Source: Patiria miniata | Lineage: Eukaryota > Echinodermata > Asteroidea > Valvatida > Asterinidae | DNA: 64,000 nucleotides | Assembly (NCBI RefSeq): GCF_015706575.1 | Contig: NW_024037074.1 | Coordinates: 19,643,334-19,707,333 of the forward strand | Direction of reading: 5' to 3' | Shown: piece after piece, positions 23,799 through 36,025 of the stretch | How positions within the stretch are numbered: position 1 is the first letter of the stretch | Layout of the letters: every line of letters begins with the position of its first letter | The notes under the pieces: model-generated | The model's input: the letters and a program-made list of their open reading frames with translations, nothing else | Databases searched by the model: none | What the model was told of the DNA's origin: nothing | Translations under genes and position numbers: made by a program

Positions 23799-25828
23799 AT
23801 CTTTAGCTGTACCTACCGAAGCCCCCCTTACCATACCTTTTAGATAAAATACCCAACAAAAGATTCATGACTTGAATATGTTTCAGATTTTGATTTTCTT
23901 TGGGGGTTCATTATATAATTGGCCTGCGTACTGGAGTTTTTGGAGCACTTTTAGGAAGCTATCAAAACGGTACGACTGTGCCACTCCGTGCCTCTTAAAA
24001 CCCAAAGAGGGGTCTAAGTTGCGTCTTTTAGTTATTGCATCATGTTCTGTCTGTGGGAAATGACCAATAGTGTGCACAATTCTTGGGACTCAGTGATCGT
24101 ATGTTAAAGACAATTATTGCCGAATGTATCAAAACATAACACTCGTTTCTGGTTTTTTTTTGGTTTGTGTCAAATTGTTGAAATGTGATTTCGATGTTGT
24201 TTATTTAATTTTTAATATGGTCCTTATTCTCTCCCTCTCCCACTTCTGCGATTCTGATCGAAATCACATTGTTACTTGACGGGTTCCTTCTTCGGGCAGA
24301 TATCCTTCAAGAGGATTTGTGTGCCTTTCAGATGGCAACTTTTACGATAAGTTAGGTTGGCGATAAATAATGTACACGAAGGCTTTTGTATATAGAGGTC
24401 CAAACTTCCTCCAAACTTCCTCGAGGGTAGGAATTAGCTTGATTCTGGGGACGAGCAGAGAGGGGCGGCTTTCTATCCTTGAGAGAGGGTTGACTTGAGA
24501 AGACTCTTGTACCAAAAAGTGATTTTCCCCAATATCTGAAAGACAGACTTATAGTGAATGGCCAATTTAAATGGGCTCCAAATTCATGTAAATGGGTATA
24601 TAGAATACTCCAACCGTTTTGATTTATCAGCTCAATCCAACGAGTGACAATTATTAGTGAATCCCTATTGTAAGGTGTTCGGTTCGTGTGGATATAGACT
24701 GCCCCCAAAATTGATTTCTGACCAATTAATGTTCATTCACTTCTTGACTTTATACGTCAGATGTTCCACTGAAACCAAAGAATAGTTGGAAATTGACTAG
24801 GATATATATTTTTTTGACTTACGATGAGAAAAGCTACTTCCAAACCGTTTTGAAAACAGATGGACTTGCTTGGGAACTTCATTGAAAGTTTTCTAAACTT
24901 TCATTTCAATTTTATCATGAGAGAGTCAAGTTCGGCTTAAAAAAGTCGCGTAAGTGCTTTCAAAAACAACAGTTGGACAGTTTACCCAAACTAGCATTAT
25001 AGAGCTTATATACAAAGCCCCATTGTTTATGTTTCCATGTTCGTATCACACATTAGATTAACTGAGATTTATTGCCAGCTTTTGTTTTCAAATTAACACC
25101 AGAGGTTTCTAATTAACACAAGATCATCCGGCCAGTGTTTTAATGCTTGTATATATGGACTAGAATGTCAAAGCGATTATGTTTCTAGCACTAGTGATCA
25201 CGGCACAATTTAATAATCGATTAATTAGGAATTTGTTTATATGAAATAAACTGTATAAATGTTCACAGAAAACATGAAAGCAGTTTTGAATTTTTAAAAT
25301 TCCTTTTTGGTGTGAAGAGATTTTCTCGCTTGTTTCCCCCCTATAAGGACACAACATGTTCTGAGAGCTCAGGTTAGGAGAAGACTGGACGGGGATACCG
25401 ATTTTCCCATTTAATAGATGTCGACTCAAATCTGGATTCCAACTTGCAACCTATAATGGACACCGTTCAATTCAGCGCTCATCCGAATGAGCTATTATGA
25501 GCCGTATGCTGTTGTAGTCTTTACAAATTGTCAACGTTTTCTCGGTCACGGGGAACTAATAAAAAAAAGGCTACAAGTCAGTTTTCACATTGTGGCCAGG
25601 GATTATGCCCAAAGTCACGATGCTAGCAACATTAGGAATGCTGGCGATCACTCAGAGAGGAAAAAATGGAGATACACAGCCGGAAGCCCCGTATTCTGCA
25701 TATGGCCAAGTCTCGCATTAAAGGTCAATTACACATACAGTCACGTACAGTTTGAGGTTATAGTGTATGGGTTTCGCATCGAATATGGACCATCAGGTAC
25801 AGATACCATAATCCATGGTACGTCTATA
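23799..25828. other. 3' flank of the peptide gene and intergenic DNA
   Basis: No further gene is recognised. The proximal part presumably holds the 3' UTR, but no AATAAA occurs before 25245. A repeat fragment near 25593-25690 resembles sequence at about 57077-57180. Confidence 0.4.
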
Positions 25829-26226
25829 TACGGGAGACGTATGGGGCTGGGAAAAGTAGCCTACTAAATCACAATTTTGCGTTGTTATTTCATCGGACAC
25901 ACTATAGACATAATGTTCATCTCACATTAAAACATTGCAATGTATTATGTAAGTCTGGTGAAATTATCACCCAAAACAGTGATCTAATAGGTGACTTTTC
26001 CTAGCTGCTTACGTGTCCCGTACGCGTATACATTGGTCCCTCGTGATGCGAGTACGGGAGGCGTATACGGCTAGGAAAAACAAGTTGCCGATTTCTCACT
26101 ATGTTATGTCGGTATAAAATTTCGGGCACACTATCGGCAACGTGTAGGCCTAGACCTGAAAACATACCCACGCAAAATGGTGATGTAGTCAGCGGACTTT
26201 CCCTAAGATTGTACACGTCTCCCGTA
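25829..26226. repeat. Four alternating inverted copies of a TACGGGAGACGTA motif
   Basis: A unit of about 32 bp (TACGGGAGACGTA followed by GGCTAGGAAAAGT-like sequence) occurs forward at 25829-25860, inverted at 25991-26022, forward at 26053-26083 and inverted at 26194-26226. This makes two tandem hairpins, each with a loop of about 110-130 bp. The loops share ACACTAT and other fragments, so the whole hairpin was probably duplicated and then diverged. Confidence 0.65.
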
Positions 26227-26328
26227 CGCAGATCATTTTGACATGATCTCTAGTGTCTGCGGATTCCGTACGCCGACGTATGAGACAAACTCATATGGCT
26301 TCATTATAGCTTTTGATTATACACTATA

Positions 26329-26970
26329 GCGCGTCCCAAAATACCTGCAAGTTTATTTTGCGAGGCTCTGGCGTCGCCACGGAAACACGTACCGCCACCA
26401 TTTTAAAGCTTGGAATCTGAACTTTATCCCTGACGAGTATTGGTTTGATATGTAAAACAGTTTTAAACTTATTTTTGTTCAAATAAAGGCAAACTCAACC
26501 GATTTCATGGCAAATCGACGATGCGGTTCATCAGATGCAAACTCGATTCACATTTTGAGCGCGCTTTTTGAATAGGTACACACTTGCACGTGAATTTCAA
26601 AATTGAACTTGAAACAAAAAAAACAATACTGTGAATTCAGTTAAGGTGTATTTTACGTGGATCGAAAAAAATAGGAAGCACAGAAAGTAAAAGGCTACGA
26701 GATCGTCACATCATGAACATGATGAACCATTTCAACATTAGAAAAAATGCGCATGATTGATTTTCCTTGAAATCGGTTGAGTTTGTTTTTGACATGCCTT
26801 TATTTGAACACGAATCATTTCCAAACCCTTTTGAAAATCAAACCAATACTTACCTGGGATAAAGTTAAGATTCAAAGCTTTAAAATGATTAAAAAATAAT
26901 GGCGGTACGTGTTTCCGCGGCGACGCTAGAGCCTCGCAAATAAAATGTTGCGGGTATTTTGGGACGCGCT
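26329..26970. mobile_element. Palindromic MITE with GCGCGTCCCAAAATACC ends (copy A)
   Basis: The ends are inverted copies of GCGCGTCCCAAAATACC. Much of the two halves is inverted as well, for example CGCCACGGAAACACGTACCG near 26375 against its complement near 26905. There is no coding capacity. A second, diverged copy lies in SLC22 intron 6 at about 58408-59312. I cannot assign a superfamily from the ends alone. Confidence 0.75.
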
Positions 26971-27736
26971 GCATCGTGCAAGTATTGCAATAAAGGTATA
27001 AATGTCGCGGTTTAAACGTCTGCGATTGGCTGTGATGGTTTCTTACATGTCTGTGACGCTCACCAGTTCTCTATAAGTTACGAAAATGTTTAACATTACT
27101 TTGACTTGACGCTTTACATACTAGCAAGTACAAATGAAGAGGTTCTCGATTTGAGCTGTGAAGTGACTACACTTTAAAGAGTATATACATTGAGAGATAT
27201 TAAGTCTGGTTCCTCTAAATAAGAACAATACTTCTCTTTAAGATTTTTTCACTCACTTCACCTCATGGTGTATTCGCAAACATCGTCTCCATCAGCCTCG
27301 CCTTGAAAATCAGGCATCCACTATAATCCTGGCTTACAGATTGTGGTTTCATCATAGTGCTTGGGTTTCGTTTAACTTCTGGACGACGAGGAAGATTGAG
27401 ATATACGACTTGCCAGATGAGCGGAGTCTCAGGCAGTGGCATGATCCTGCAAAACGTAAATCATAGTAATGCGCTATGAGCGTCAAAGAAAAGTGAGCCT
27501 CCAACCTTGTAGCTGAAGATTCTGTCTCAGCTAGTAGGGAAGAAAAAATAAAAACCTTGTAATTCTCTTTCATGTTTACAGAGAAGAAATAACAACCAGC
27601 ATGCCTTCATAATGAATATTGCGTTACTCTATATTTTAAACTCTTTTTTAGTCCTTTTTTTTTAAATAAAGAAATCGTTTTGACAAAAAGGTATTCCATT
27701 AAGCGCCCACAGGTACGAACGCGTGGGAGAAATATA
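26971..27736. other. Intergenic DNA, nothing recognised
   Basis: Only chance reading frames are present. Confidence 0.4.
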
Positions 27737-28211
27737 CAGGGTGTCTCAATAAAGTTGTGCAAGCAGATATCCTTTAATTTCTCAAAACCACGTATTTCAT
27801 CTTGATGGAGCACGTTTATTGTACTCTTGGGTATAAATAGTGAAAATGCCATGGAAATCCGTTCATGCAAAACAAGAGATCTAACAGATTGTAAAAAGGC
27901 TATGGGTTTTTCACCCGCTCCAATGGGATTTACACAGTGATATCAGTGCATCAGATTGTCATGGGCCTTTTCACTCTGATGTAAATTAAGTTAACGGTGT
28001 AAATCCCATCCCATTGGAATGGGTGAAAAACCCACAGCCTTTTCTAATCTGTTAGATCTTTGGTTTGCATGTACGGATTTCCATGGAATTTTTACTGAAT
28101 GTACACAAGTGTATAATTAATATGCTCCATCAAGATGAAATACTCATGTTATGTAGGTTTTGAGAAATTATAGGATATCTGCTTGCTCAACTTTTCTGTT
28201 AGAACACCCTG
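27737..28211. mobile_element. Mariner-type MITE with CAGGGTGTCTCAATAAAGTT end
   Basis: The left half is repeated as an inverted copy in the right half, from CAGGGTG at 27737 to CACCCTG at 28205-28211. The shared inner block includes GGAAATCCGT, GATCTAACAGATT and TGGGTTTTTCACCC-like segments. TA lies directly left and CA directly right, consistent with a TA target site with one change. No transposase is present. Confidence 0.7.
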
Positions 28212-30060
28212 CATTTAACTCCTATTTGGCATTGCGGTATTGTTTGGAGTTAAATCCTCTGCCTGCAATCAACAATGTACGTTCCCATTAGTTCTGATTT
28301 TCAAATACAAAATCTACACTTAAAAAATAGAGGAATAGGCCTATTAGATGAGATAAATAAGCCGATTGAGGAAAAAAATTACGAAAGAAATGGTACCTGA
28401 AGAGACGTCTTTCAAAATTTCAATAATGTCAAAAATTTCGCCAGTTATAAAAACACCAGCCAAGAAAATGAAAATAAAATACATGTATATATATACTTGG
28501 AGGATTTTGAATTATTAAGCCCAAAGTTGGAGCACAATACACAATAACCCGATGGTCTAGGCATGGACAGAAACGTTGAGGCCTACGGGGTTTGGGAACT
28601 GAGATTTTCATATTGTGGAAGGTGGAAGGGACTTCAGTCTGGAGTAAAATATTTTGAGTAAAATCGCACAAGTAGCTTGTTTCTTGAACTTCTGTGTTGT
28701 ATTTTCGTAAGACTTAAATTTAATGTTGTAAGGAGCCTTTATTAACCATTACTCTCGTGCCGTGTGTATTCTCCTGAAACTGATAATTAAATTTGAATGA
28801 CATCTTCACTTGTTTGCCGGCTTGATATCAAGGTCGCTCTTGCAACACAATTAAGAATACGAGGAGAAACTCTGACGGTGACATCTTTAATGTGTAGTAG
28901 GAGTAATCGACTGGAGTGAGTCATTGAATTCACTGTTATGGGATCTGAAGGGAGATGGTTGTGGATCTGAACTCGGAGTGGTGTGTGGTGTGCTTGTCTA
29001 TCAAAGCCACACGGGGCCGGACGCAGCGTAGGACCGCCCCAGGGTCAAGACAGATAATCGATGTTGGAGCCCAGGGGGAACGGCATCCACATCAACATGA
29101 CAGCGTTCATGGAGGGGAGGGGGGGGGCTGCAAATCCAAGGTAGGCGGTGAGGACATACTGGCCAGAGGTGCTCCCACCTCCCCCTCATCAATCGCTCCA
29201 GCCCACCATCACCGCGTGCTTGAGCCGTGAATGGCGTGAGACATCACATCAAGCCGAGCAGCCAGACAGGCCGGGGCTTACGTTTCACCCCGTCAATGAT
29301 TGCGAGCACACGGTCGCTGGATCCCGTTGCGCTGCGCTGCTTCCGCGGTCCGCTCAAACTCTCGTCTCGGCGGATCAGAGGCAGTAAGCGATGGCTTTAT
29401 GCCAGACCATTTCTCTTTAGACCAGAAACCAAAATATTGGACATGGAACCGGAGGGCATAGAATCATCAATGAATCCCCCGCTCGATTAACCCTGCAATA
29501 TCGGTCAGAGGGTTTGTCGTCCGCTTAAACGCACTTACACAAACATTGAGAAATTATAATTATTATTCACCAGTGTGAATTGAGGGTAATTTCTGAAATT
29601 ATAAAACAAAGTTAAACAGAAGAAAAATCAGAATTTTAGGCTACCATCTTGCTATGTGCGATTGATGGCGATTTGATTTTTGAGTAGTTTTGTTTTCACT
29701 TATCTCACAAGCAGTTGTAAGATATTCACACGCTTACGTGGGTTGGTGGTCACGTCGCCTACGAGTCGTGATTTCACAGATCCTCGGCATCCAATTGAAA
29801 ATCCAACAGCCTCAGGCCCCGGTTACTGCTCAAATTAGGGCCTCACCGTAACCAGCATGTCGACTCCTCCTTTCTATCCGTGAGAAAACATCGACGGGGC
29901 GATGCCAGGGGTGCGGCTTGGGTATGTGTGTCCAAACTTAAGTGAGGCTCTCGGTCCTTACGTACGGAGGATCACAACACGAGGCTTGCCTAGGGCTGCG
30001 AGTGGGGTTATTTGTTCTCTCTCCGCATGCAAATTGCGCGTTAATTGGTCGCGCACGTTC
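28212..30060. other. Intergenic DNA with a GC-rich patch (28955-29490)
   Basis: The patch is clearly GC-richer than its surroundings and open in several frames on both strands, but no frame matches a protein I know and no convincing splice pair bounds one. It could be a CpG-rich regulatory region. Confidence 0.35.
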
Positions 30061-30103
30061 CTTCTTGTTTTTCTTCCCAAGTGTCTGAAAGGGCGCGTCG
30101 GAA

Positions 30104-30198
30104 ATGTATAACAACATGACGGCAGGGCACTGTCACATGTTGTCCGCCAGTAGGGTCGACTCAGGGACGAAGAACAGCTCGGATATCGAAAGCCTAGG
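30104..30198 (+). CDS. Candidate first coding exon of an unidentified gene
   Basis: ATG at 30104 opens 31 codons plus two bases and ends at the donor CTAGG|gtaggt (phase 2). The predicted start, MYNNMTAGHCHMLSASRVDS, is compositionally protein-like, and the segment is GC-richer than its flanks. A pyrimidine tract and AAG near 30058-30081 could be an acceptor. An octamer ATGCAAAT at about 30028 lies just upstream. I do not recognise the protein. An acceptor at 30315 (CTCTTCCACAG) lies 117 bp downstream, but the frame it would give has no recognisable similarity. This call is tentative. Confidence 0.25.
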
Positions 30199-33100
30199 GT
30201 AGGTTTAAGGGTGTCAGACAGAAGGATGGATGAGACTTAATACCAGCAAGTCCAGCCTATTGGTTGTTTTGTTTCTATTTTTACCCCCTTCTCGTATTCA
30301 CTCCTCTTCCACAGGGTCATTGGTCTTACAGTTATCAGCGTGGCAGCTCGAAGTTTCTTTCAAACCAGTCGTACAATCTGCACCCGATTTACAATTTCAT
30401 TGATAATCAATTGTACGAAGGTGTTGTGCACTTGTTTTTCTCTCACAAAGTTCTGTTGGACCTGAAAAACGCAATCTTGCGGTGCAATTTCCATATTAAA
30501 AGCCGCATGGTCACTTGAACATGCCTGAATAGGTCGATGGCGAATTCACCAGAAATTATGAATTATATTAGCCAAGGTTGGAGGTTTTGCGGGATCATGT
30601 CTTGCCCATTACTTCCTATTCATTTGGTCGACGATGCCGCTGCACTTTTTGGAATCTCGAGGGGACAGGGAAACGAACTCAGGGCGTCTTCCGGAATACT
30701 ATGAATCTCCAGAGGTGTAAAGAGCATGGATTGTCCATGCCTGGTGTTATGTACGCACAACTTGCTGCCTAAGTGCTAGATTAAAAGAAGCAAACGCTTT
30801 TCACGCAAGACATTAACCGCTGGTGAACCGCAGCAAGAACAGCACTTAATGTCAGCATTAACACAATGCACAAAGGACCAATCCAAACATGAAACACGAT
30901 GTAAAAGATTGTCCAAAGCGTTTAGACCCCTGACATCAAGAGAACAATATTTAAGCTACTTTTGCAGCTTTTGGAAAATACTTGGACAAAAAAATGGTGT
31001 GCAATCGAAATATTACAAATATGAACATTTTCTCCTCCATAAAAAAATACATTTTTAAAAACCCTTTGTTTATAAGACAACACAAGAGCATATTTTTGGG
31101 GCGCTACGTATTGTTAAATATCCATGAACATCACATTTCTATTTCCAAATCACTTCTCATTTTTATATTGATCAAACAGATTGAGAATTGAATTTTACAG
31201 ATAAGTTGTTGAATTCAAACCCCAAAATGCCCAAGAATCAAAACCAAAAGATCCTGCCACTAGCTGCCTATCATCCAGCAAGCTATCACGTGACAATTAA
31301 CAGATTATCGTATATCCTTTACAAGAATTTCAGGAATATTACACACAGACACATTTTCTTTTCTAAATTACCATGAATGTCCAGCTTGTGTTTTTGTCGA
31401 AGTCTTACGGTAGGTAACAGACATCGAATGTTAAATTTCAGATCTCAATACATCGGAAATGTGTCCACCATCACCGATATTTTCAGAATCTCGGTTCGAA
31501 GATTTAGTTTAATAAACTCACAAGAGTTGGGCGGCTCATATAACTTGTTGCAACACGTTAGGCCTATACTCAGCAACATCTATTTCGTGATAACCTGATG
31601 GAGACAAGGTTTACCTACAGAAATTGCCCTGTGGAGACGTAAACCATCTTTTGTTCCCTATTATGCACATGTCTCCACAGGGTACTGTGTACCAGATCCA
31701 CGGCCTGGCCATGCTCGTACGTCTCAAACAAGTTCTACCATTTTAAGAGCCATACAGCAATTTGCATGCTAAATTTCCCGAACAGTTGTTTTTCCTGAAT
31801 TTGAAAATCAAGACTATTTTTCATTCACATGATATTCGCTATGCGAGCTACTTACCGGGTGTGTCAACGGGACGAAGTTGAGTTCCGTACCTCTAGACAT
31901 ATATACCACTATTTATCCGATAATTTTTTTCAGGGGAAATGACTGCTGGATTTTCTCCAGGTCAAAGGTCATACACCTTTGACCTTTAGATTTTCCTTGG
32001 TTGTAAGGAAGTCCAGTATTATAGAGACACATTAATTTGGCTAGAACTTGACATGGCCTCTGCTTTTGCTTCCAGTAACTTCACAGTTCACACACAGTTG
32101 CTCACCATTAAACCACCGTCCTCTCTCTCCCTTTGAAAATAACAACAACTCCTTTTCTCTTTGGTATGCTGCAAATCCGAAGAGAGATATGGCAACTATG
32201 CACAATTCAGAGTCTTTGTCAATTTAAAACATTCACACACTATACGATAAATACTCAGTATTCAAATTAAGGCATAATAAATAAAGCAAATAAGCAACTG
32301 GACGCGAATCCACCGCATCCCTGGCCCTCTTCTCGGTCCGTTAGTAGAAATGTAGGGAAAGAATGTTTGCTTCTGTCATATATTTCATGGGAAAACGGAG
32401 CTGTAAACTGTAGGACCACTTTAAAATTTGTGTTTTTACTTAAACAGTTTGAACAGAAATACCGCTAACACTTTACAATCGATGGTGAACGCAAGTATTT
32501 GTTTTACAAAGACAAGACGAGACACATTACTGTAGACCAGAAACTACTGATAATCTATCTATCCCGTACACTGTGCTGAAGTTTCCCCCGTGATGACTGA
32601 ACTCGGGGAAGCTGGGCATGCGCGTGGTGGACTGCTTAAACAAGCCTCCGCACGCATGCGTGCTTCTACGACTGCAAATTGAGCACGGGGTTGGATCTGT
32701 GAATGTCACTTTCTAGTGCTAGTCACCTAACATTGACTGAATAGGCTTGATAGTCACGGGCACAGGGTGACATCAGCGCTGTGGGCATAATGGTGAACAA
32801 ATATGAATCATCACCAATTTTAGGAGAGGCGGCAAATGTAAAACTAACAATCTATAACTCGGACCCGAAATTCATTGTTGCAAAATGCCGGCCAGTACCG
32901 CTCGCAGGCATAGTATCCATTTTCTTCAGTATGGCGCATGAAAAAGATTTGTCTCTGTTGAAGCAATTTACTTTGTACATTGTGCGGAACCAGTAGAAGC
33001 CGGCACAAAAGAATTATGGCCATATTCATCATTTAATCCCTCTGCGCTCGATTTAGCACCAACACGAACAATAATTTTACTGGAAGCATCAACATTGACA

Positions 33101-34890
33101 ATGCTTTATAATCCGGATGCGAAAGTTTGCCCGAAGGGCAAGATATTTTTCTTCTTTTTGTTGTTGTTGAAATCCCTACGCAGAAAAAGAAAAGAGTGAA
33201 TTGACAATTGAGAAAGGTAGCTTGGGGCTTCAGTTCGCCCACTGAAATATCACGCAGGGGGACATTTTGACAAGGCGATTTTTAAGCTGCCTTTCACCTA
33301 ATGGTGAATATAACATTGGCGATATATAAATGGGATTTTCATAAGGTCAACCAAATCGGGAGTTTTCTTTGTGATTTTCCTTTCATTTACCAAATCCAAT
33401 TTGTTTTCTTAAATATAATGTAGCTCCCCCCCCAAATACCCTTTGCTTTCAGCCTGAAAATCAGATTAAATCTGGTCATGGACATTCCACTAAAATTGGA
33501 CTGCGCCCTAAAGCAAAGGATATAGGTATTTACATCCATTTTATTTTCACCGAGCGTAAGCGCTTCCGCTTTTGGGATGGAGACTTAGTGATCCAACGTT
33601 AAGTCCGATGGTTAAAAGCATAACAGCATCATTTGCATTTATGATCCCATAAGTAACCCGACGAACTATTTTCAATTTTTTTTTCTTGGATTAAGAGATC
33701 GTACTGGAACTAAACACCCTGTGAAATTATTCTGTCTGGCTTGCAGTCATTTTTAAGAAACCAAGAAATGTACATGTACAATGTATAGGCGATTTCCAAC
33801 GATCGGTCAGTTGACTGATGTTTGGAATAAAGAGTGCAATTGACCAAATCGTGTTTGGTGATATTATCAAAGTTTGTGCGTGGTTTTCACCGTTTCCTCA
33901 AAATGTGTAAAATATCCACCGAGCTGCAACTTCAACAGGTTAGGTTTTGAACGATTCCTCTTATATGATATTTGAGCAGTGTTATTATTAGAAACGAACA
34001 AAATGCATGAAAAGCAATTAATCCTACATGCCTTTAATTATAAACAAGAGGAGTTGGGAGAAGTTGGGATTCTCTTGCTGTGTTAGATTACAATGAACGC
34101 CAGATATGTTCAAAGATAATTAAACATTTCATAATTAAAGTGAAACCCGTAGTGAAGCTGTATTATTGCTTCTCACCTTACGTTCGTTGTCATGGAAACA
34201 GTGAGAGAATATATATCAAGGAGACCATTGCGCCAATTAATTTTGGCAACGAAAAGATTCTGGATGTGCTTCTCCCGTTATATACCCACTGCATACCTTT
34301 GTTGAACACAATTAAGTTACACAGCAAGGAGAAGGGCCCCAATTAAGACATTGAGGTATGATATAATTATAATTAGATGCTATTTTAAGAAACAAGATGG
34401 GAAACCCTTATAGGGTTCCATGAGGATGATGCGGTCCTAAAATTGCGTTTGGTATCAATATTAGACGCGTGGGTTAAGTTGGAATTCAGGCTGCATGTTT
34501 ATATATAATCGTAGTTTCAACAGTGTAAGGACTTACAGAAGACAATATATTTTTGCGACTAAATATATATTAAAAAAAAAATGTACAGCACCGTAGGCGT
34601 GGCCAGTTTTAGTTCTGGGGGAGGGGGGTTGTGGGTTTTGTTACAGCTGATAATGTAGCAGAGGCTTAGCAAGGTTGTATTTATGGGGGGAGGTTAAAAT
34701 ATTGGGGGGGGGGGTTAAAAAGTCCGTGAAAAGGGCACTCGCACAACCGTGCTGAAATGTAGACAGGTTTTTTTTGTTCTCTGGACACTTTGCCTCCGTA
34801 AATTCCAATGGGGGGGGGGGGGGGGGTACCATCTTTCAATGGGGGCGCTGTTCAAACCGGAAGATCATGCACACTATCGGACAATAGACT
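30199..34890. other. Gene-poor DNA, small hairpins only
   Basis: It holds a 12-bp perfect inverted repeat CCCTGTGGAGAC / GTCTCCACAGGG (31627-31682) and a DR1-like motif at 31959. Several G-rich tracts at about 34615-34830 resemble MITE subterminal sequence. No coding exon beyond the tentative 30104 one is supported. Confidence 0.4.
31959..31986 (+). promoter_or_regulatory. Perfect DR1 nuclear-receptor motif with inverted partial copy
   Basis: AGGTCAAAGGTCA (31959-31971) matches the direct-repeat-1 consensus bound by RXR/HNF4/COUP-TF family receptors. It is followed after a few bases by the inverted ACCTTTGACCT. The match is exact, but one site in 64 kb can arise by chance, and no gene is identified beside it. 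Confidence 0.25.
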
Positions 34891-35095
34891 GCGCTAGGTT
34901 GGCACAATACGGGCGATTCCCAATAGTGCGCCTCCAAGAGTTTGCAACGCGTTGGCCAATCACAATGCGCGAAATCAGTCGACCTTTTCCAAACGCGCAT
35001 TGGGTCGACAGATTTTGCGCATTGTGATTGGCCAACGCGTTGCAAACTCTTAGAGGCGCACTATTGGGAATCGCCCGTATTGCCGACAATCGCGC
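34891..35095. mobile_element. Young foldback/MITE with near-perfect arms
   Basis: Arms of roughly 90 bp are almost perfect inverted copies, for example GGGCGATTCCCAATAGTGCG (from about 34911) against CGCACTATTGGGAATCGCCC ending near 35076. They flank a centre of about 30-40 bp containing GTCGACCTTTTCC. The very low arm divergence suggests recent origin or ongoing arm correction. No coding capacity is seen and the target duplication is unclear. Confidence 0.7.
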
Positions 35096-35954
35096 GAAAT
35101 TCAAAAAAGGGCACTCGTACAAGGCAGCTGGTAAAAAAGGCACTTGTCTTTTTAAATTAATTTGTTAACGTCCGAAAAATGTGGGTGGGAAATTTGAGTA
35201 ACATTTTGAAAAAAAAATTTGCTTAAAAAAACTATATTTCAGGTGCCGCTAGAGGACGCCCTTTCGAATATGACGTCATTGTGATTTCTTTTGTGTTTAG
35301 CGTACCCACTGAACATTTTAATAATTAAATATCTTTTATTGCAGTAAAACGGTTCCGTTTCCAAATTATATTCATTTTATCATAACACTTCCGGTAACCT
35401 CGGAAGTAAAGGTCAAGCAGTTTTGTGCCCGGGAATCAAAACTAGTCCCCAATTAAGGTAATGTCGACTACACTTCACAAAAAAATACGGTCCTTAATTC
35501 AGTTTCAAAAGGTACATTTCAAGGTATTTTGTCAAATTTTGATCATAAATCTTTTGTAAGTTGATATGTGATTATTTTTTGGGAAGAGGGTTCAAGTTTG
35601 TATAAGATTACATCTTTATCTCTTGAGCCACTATGGACGCTTCTATACTGGTATTTTGAAATCAACTAATCTGACCTTCCGGTAACCCCGGAACTTAAAG
35701 GTCAAGTTGCTTCACGAACAAAACCAAAATAATCCAGGCATGGTTTATCACATCACAAAGTATGGACGTGATTGTTCGTTTTGAGTTATCATTGAAAAAA
35801 ATCGGTCACTTTTGAACTAAAATCACTTATACTTTGATGTATGATGACGTCATCATGGCGTCTCACTTGTAAATCCCCGGAAACTTTAGAATTCGCAGTC
35901 CGTGATTTTGTCCCCCATACCACACAGTCGACATTATATATTATGAGCGAGTCA
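35096..35954. other. Intergenic DNA, nothing recognised
   Basis: AT-rich, with repeated phrases of the type TTCCGGTAACC.CGGAA.TAAAGGTCAAG at about 35390 and 35678, which is a diverged dispersed or tandem repeat. Confidence 0.4.
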
Positions 35955-36025
35955 TTGCCGTAGTCTAGTGGGTACTACATTGGACTGTACAGCAGTAGGT
36001 CATGAGTTCGAATCCCACTGGGTGC
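35955..36025 (+). mobile_element. tRNA-like SINE head
   Basis: GCCGTAGTCTAGTGGG (A-box region) is followed by GAGTTCGAATCCCAC (B box, about 36004-36018), then T-rich sequence. The cloverleaf pairing is poor for a functional tRNA, so a SINE head is more likely. The 3' limit of the body is not clear. Confidence 0.5.

Noticed and set aside
28955-29490. GC-rich patch with overlapping open frames on both strands
   Set aside because: Open frames on both strands reflect GC content; no frame resembles a protein or is bounded by a good splice pair.
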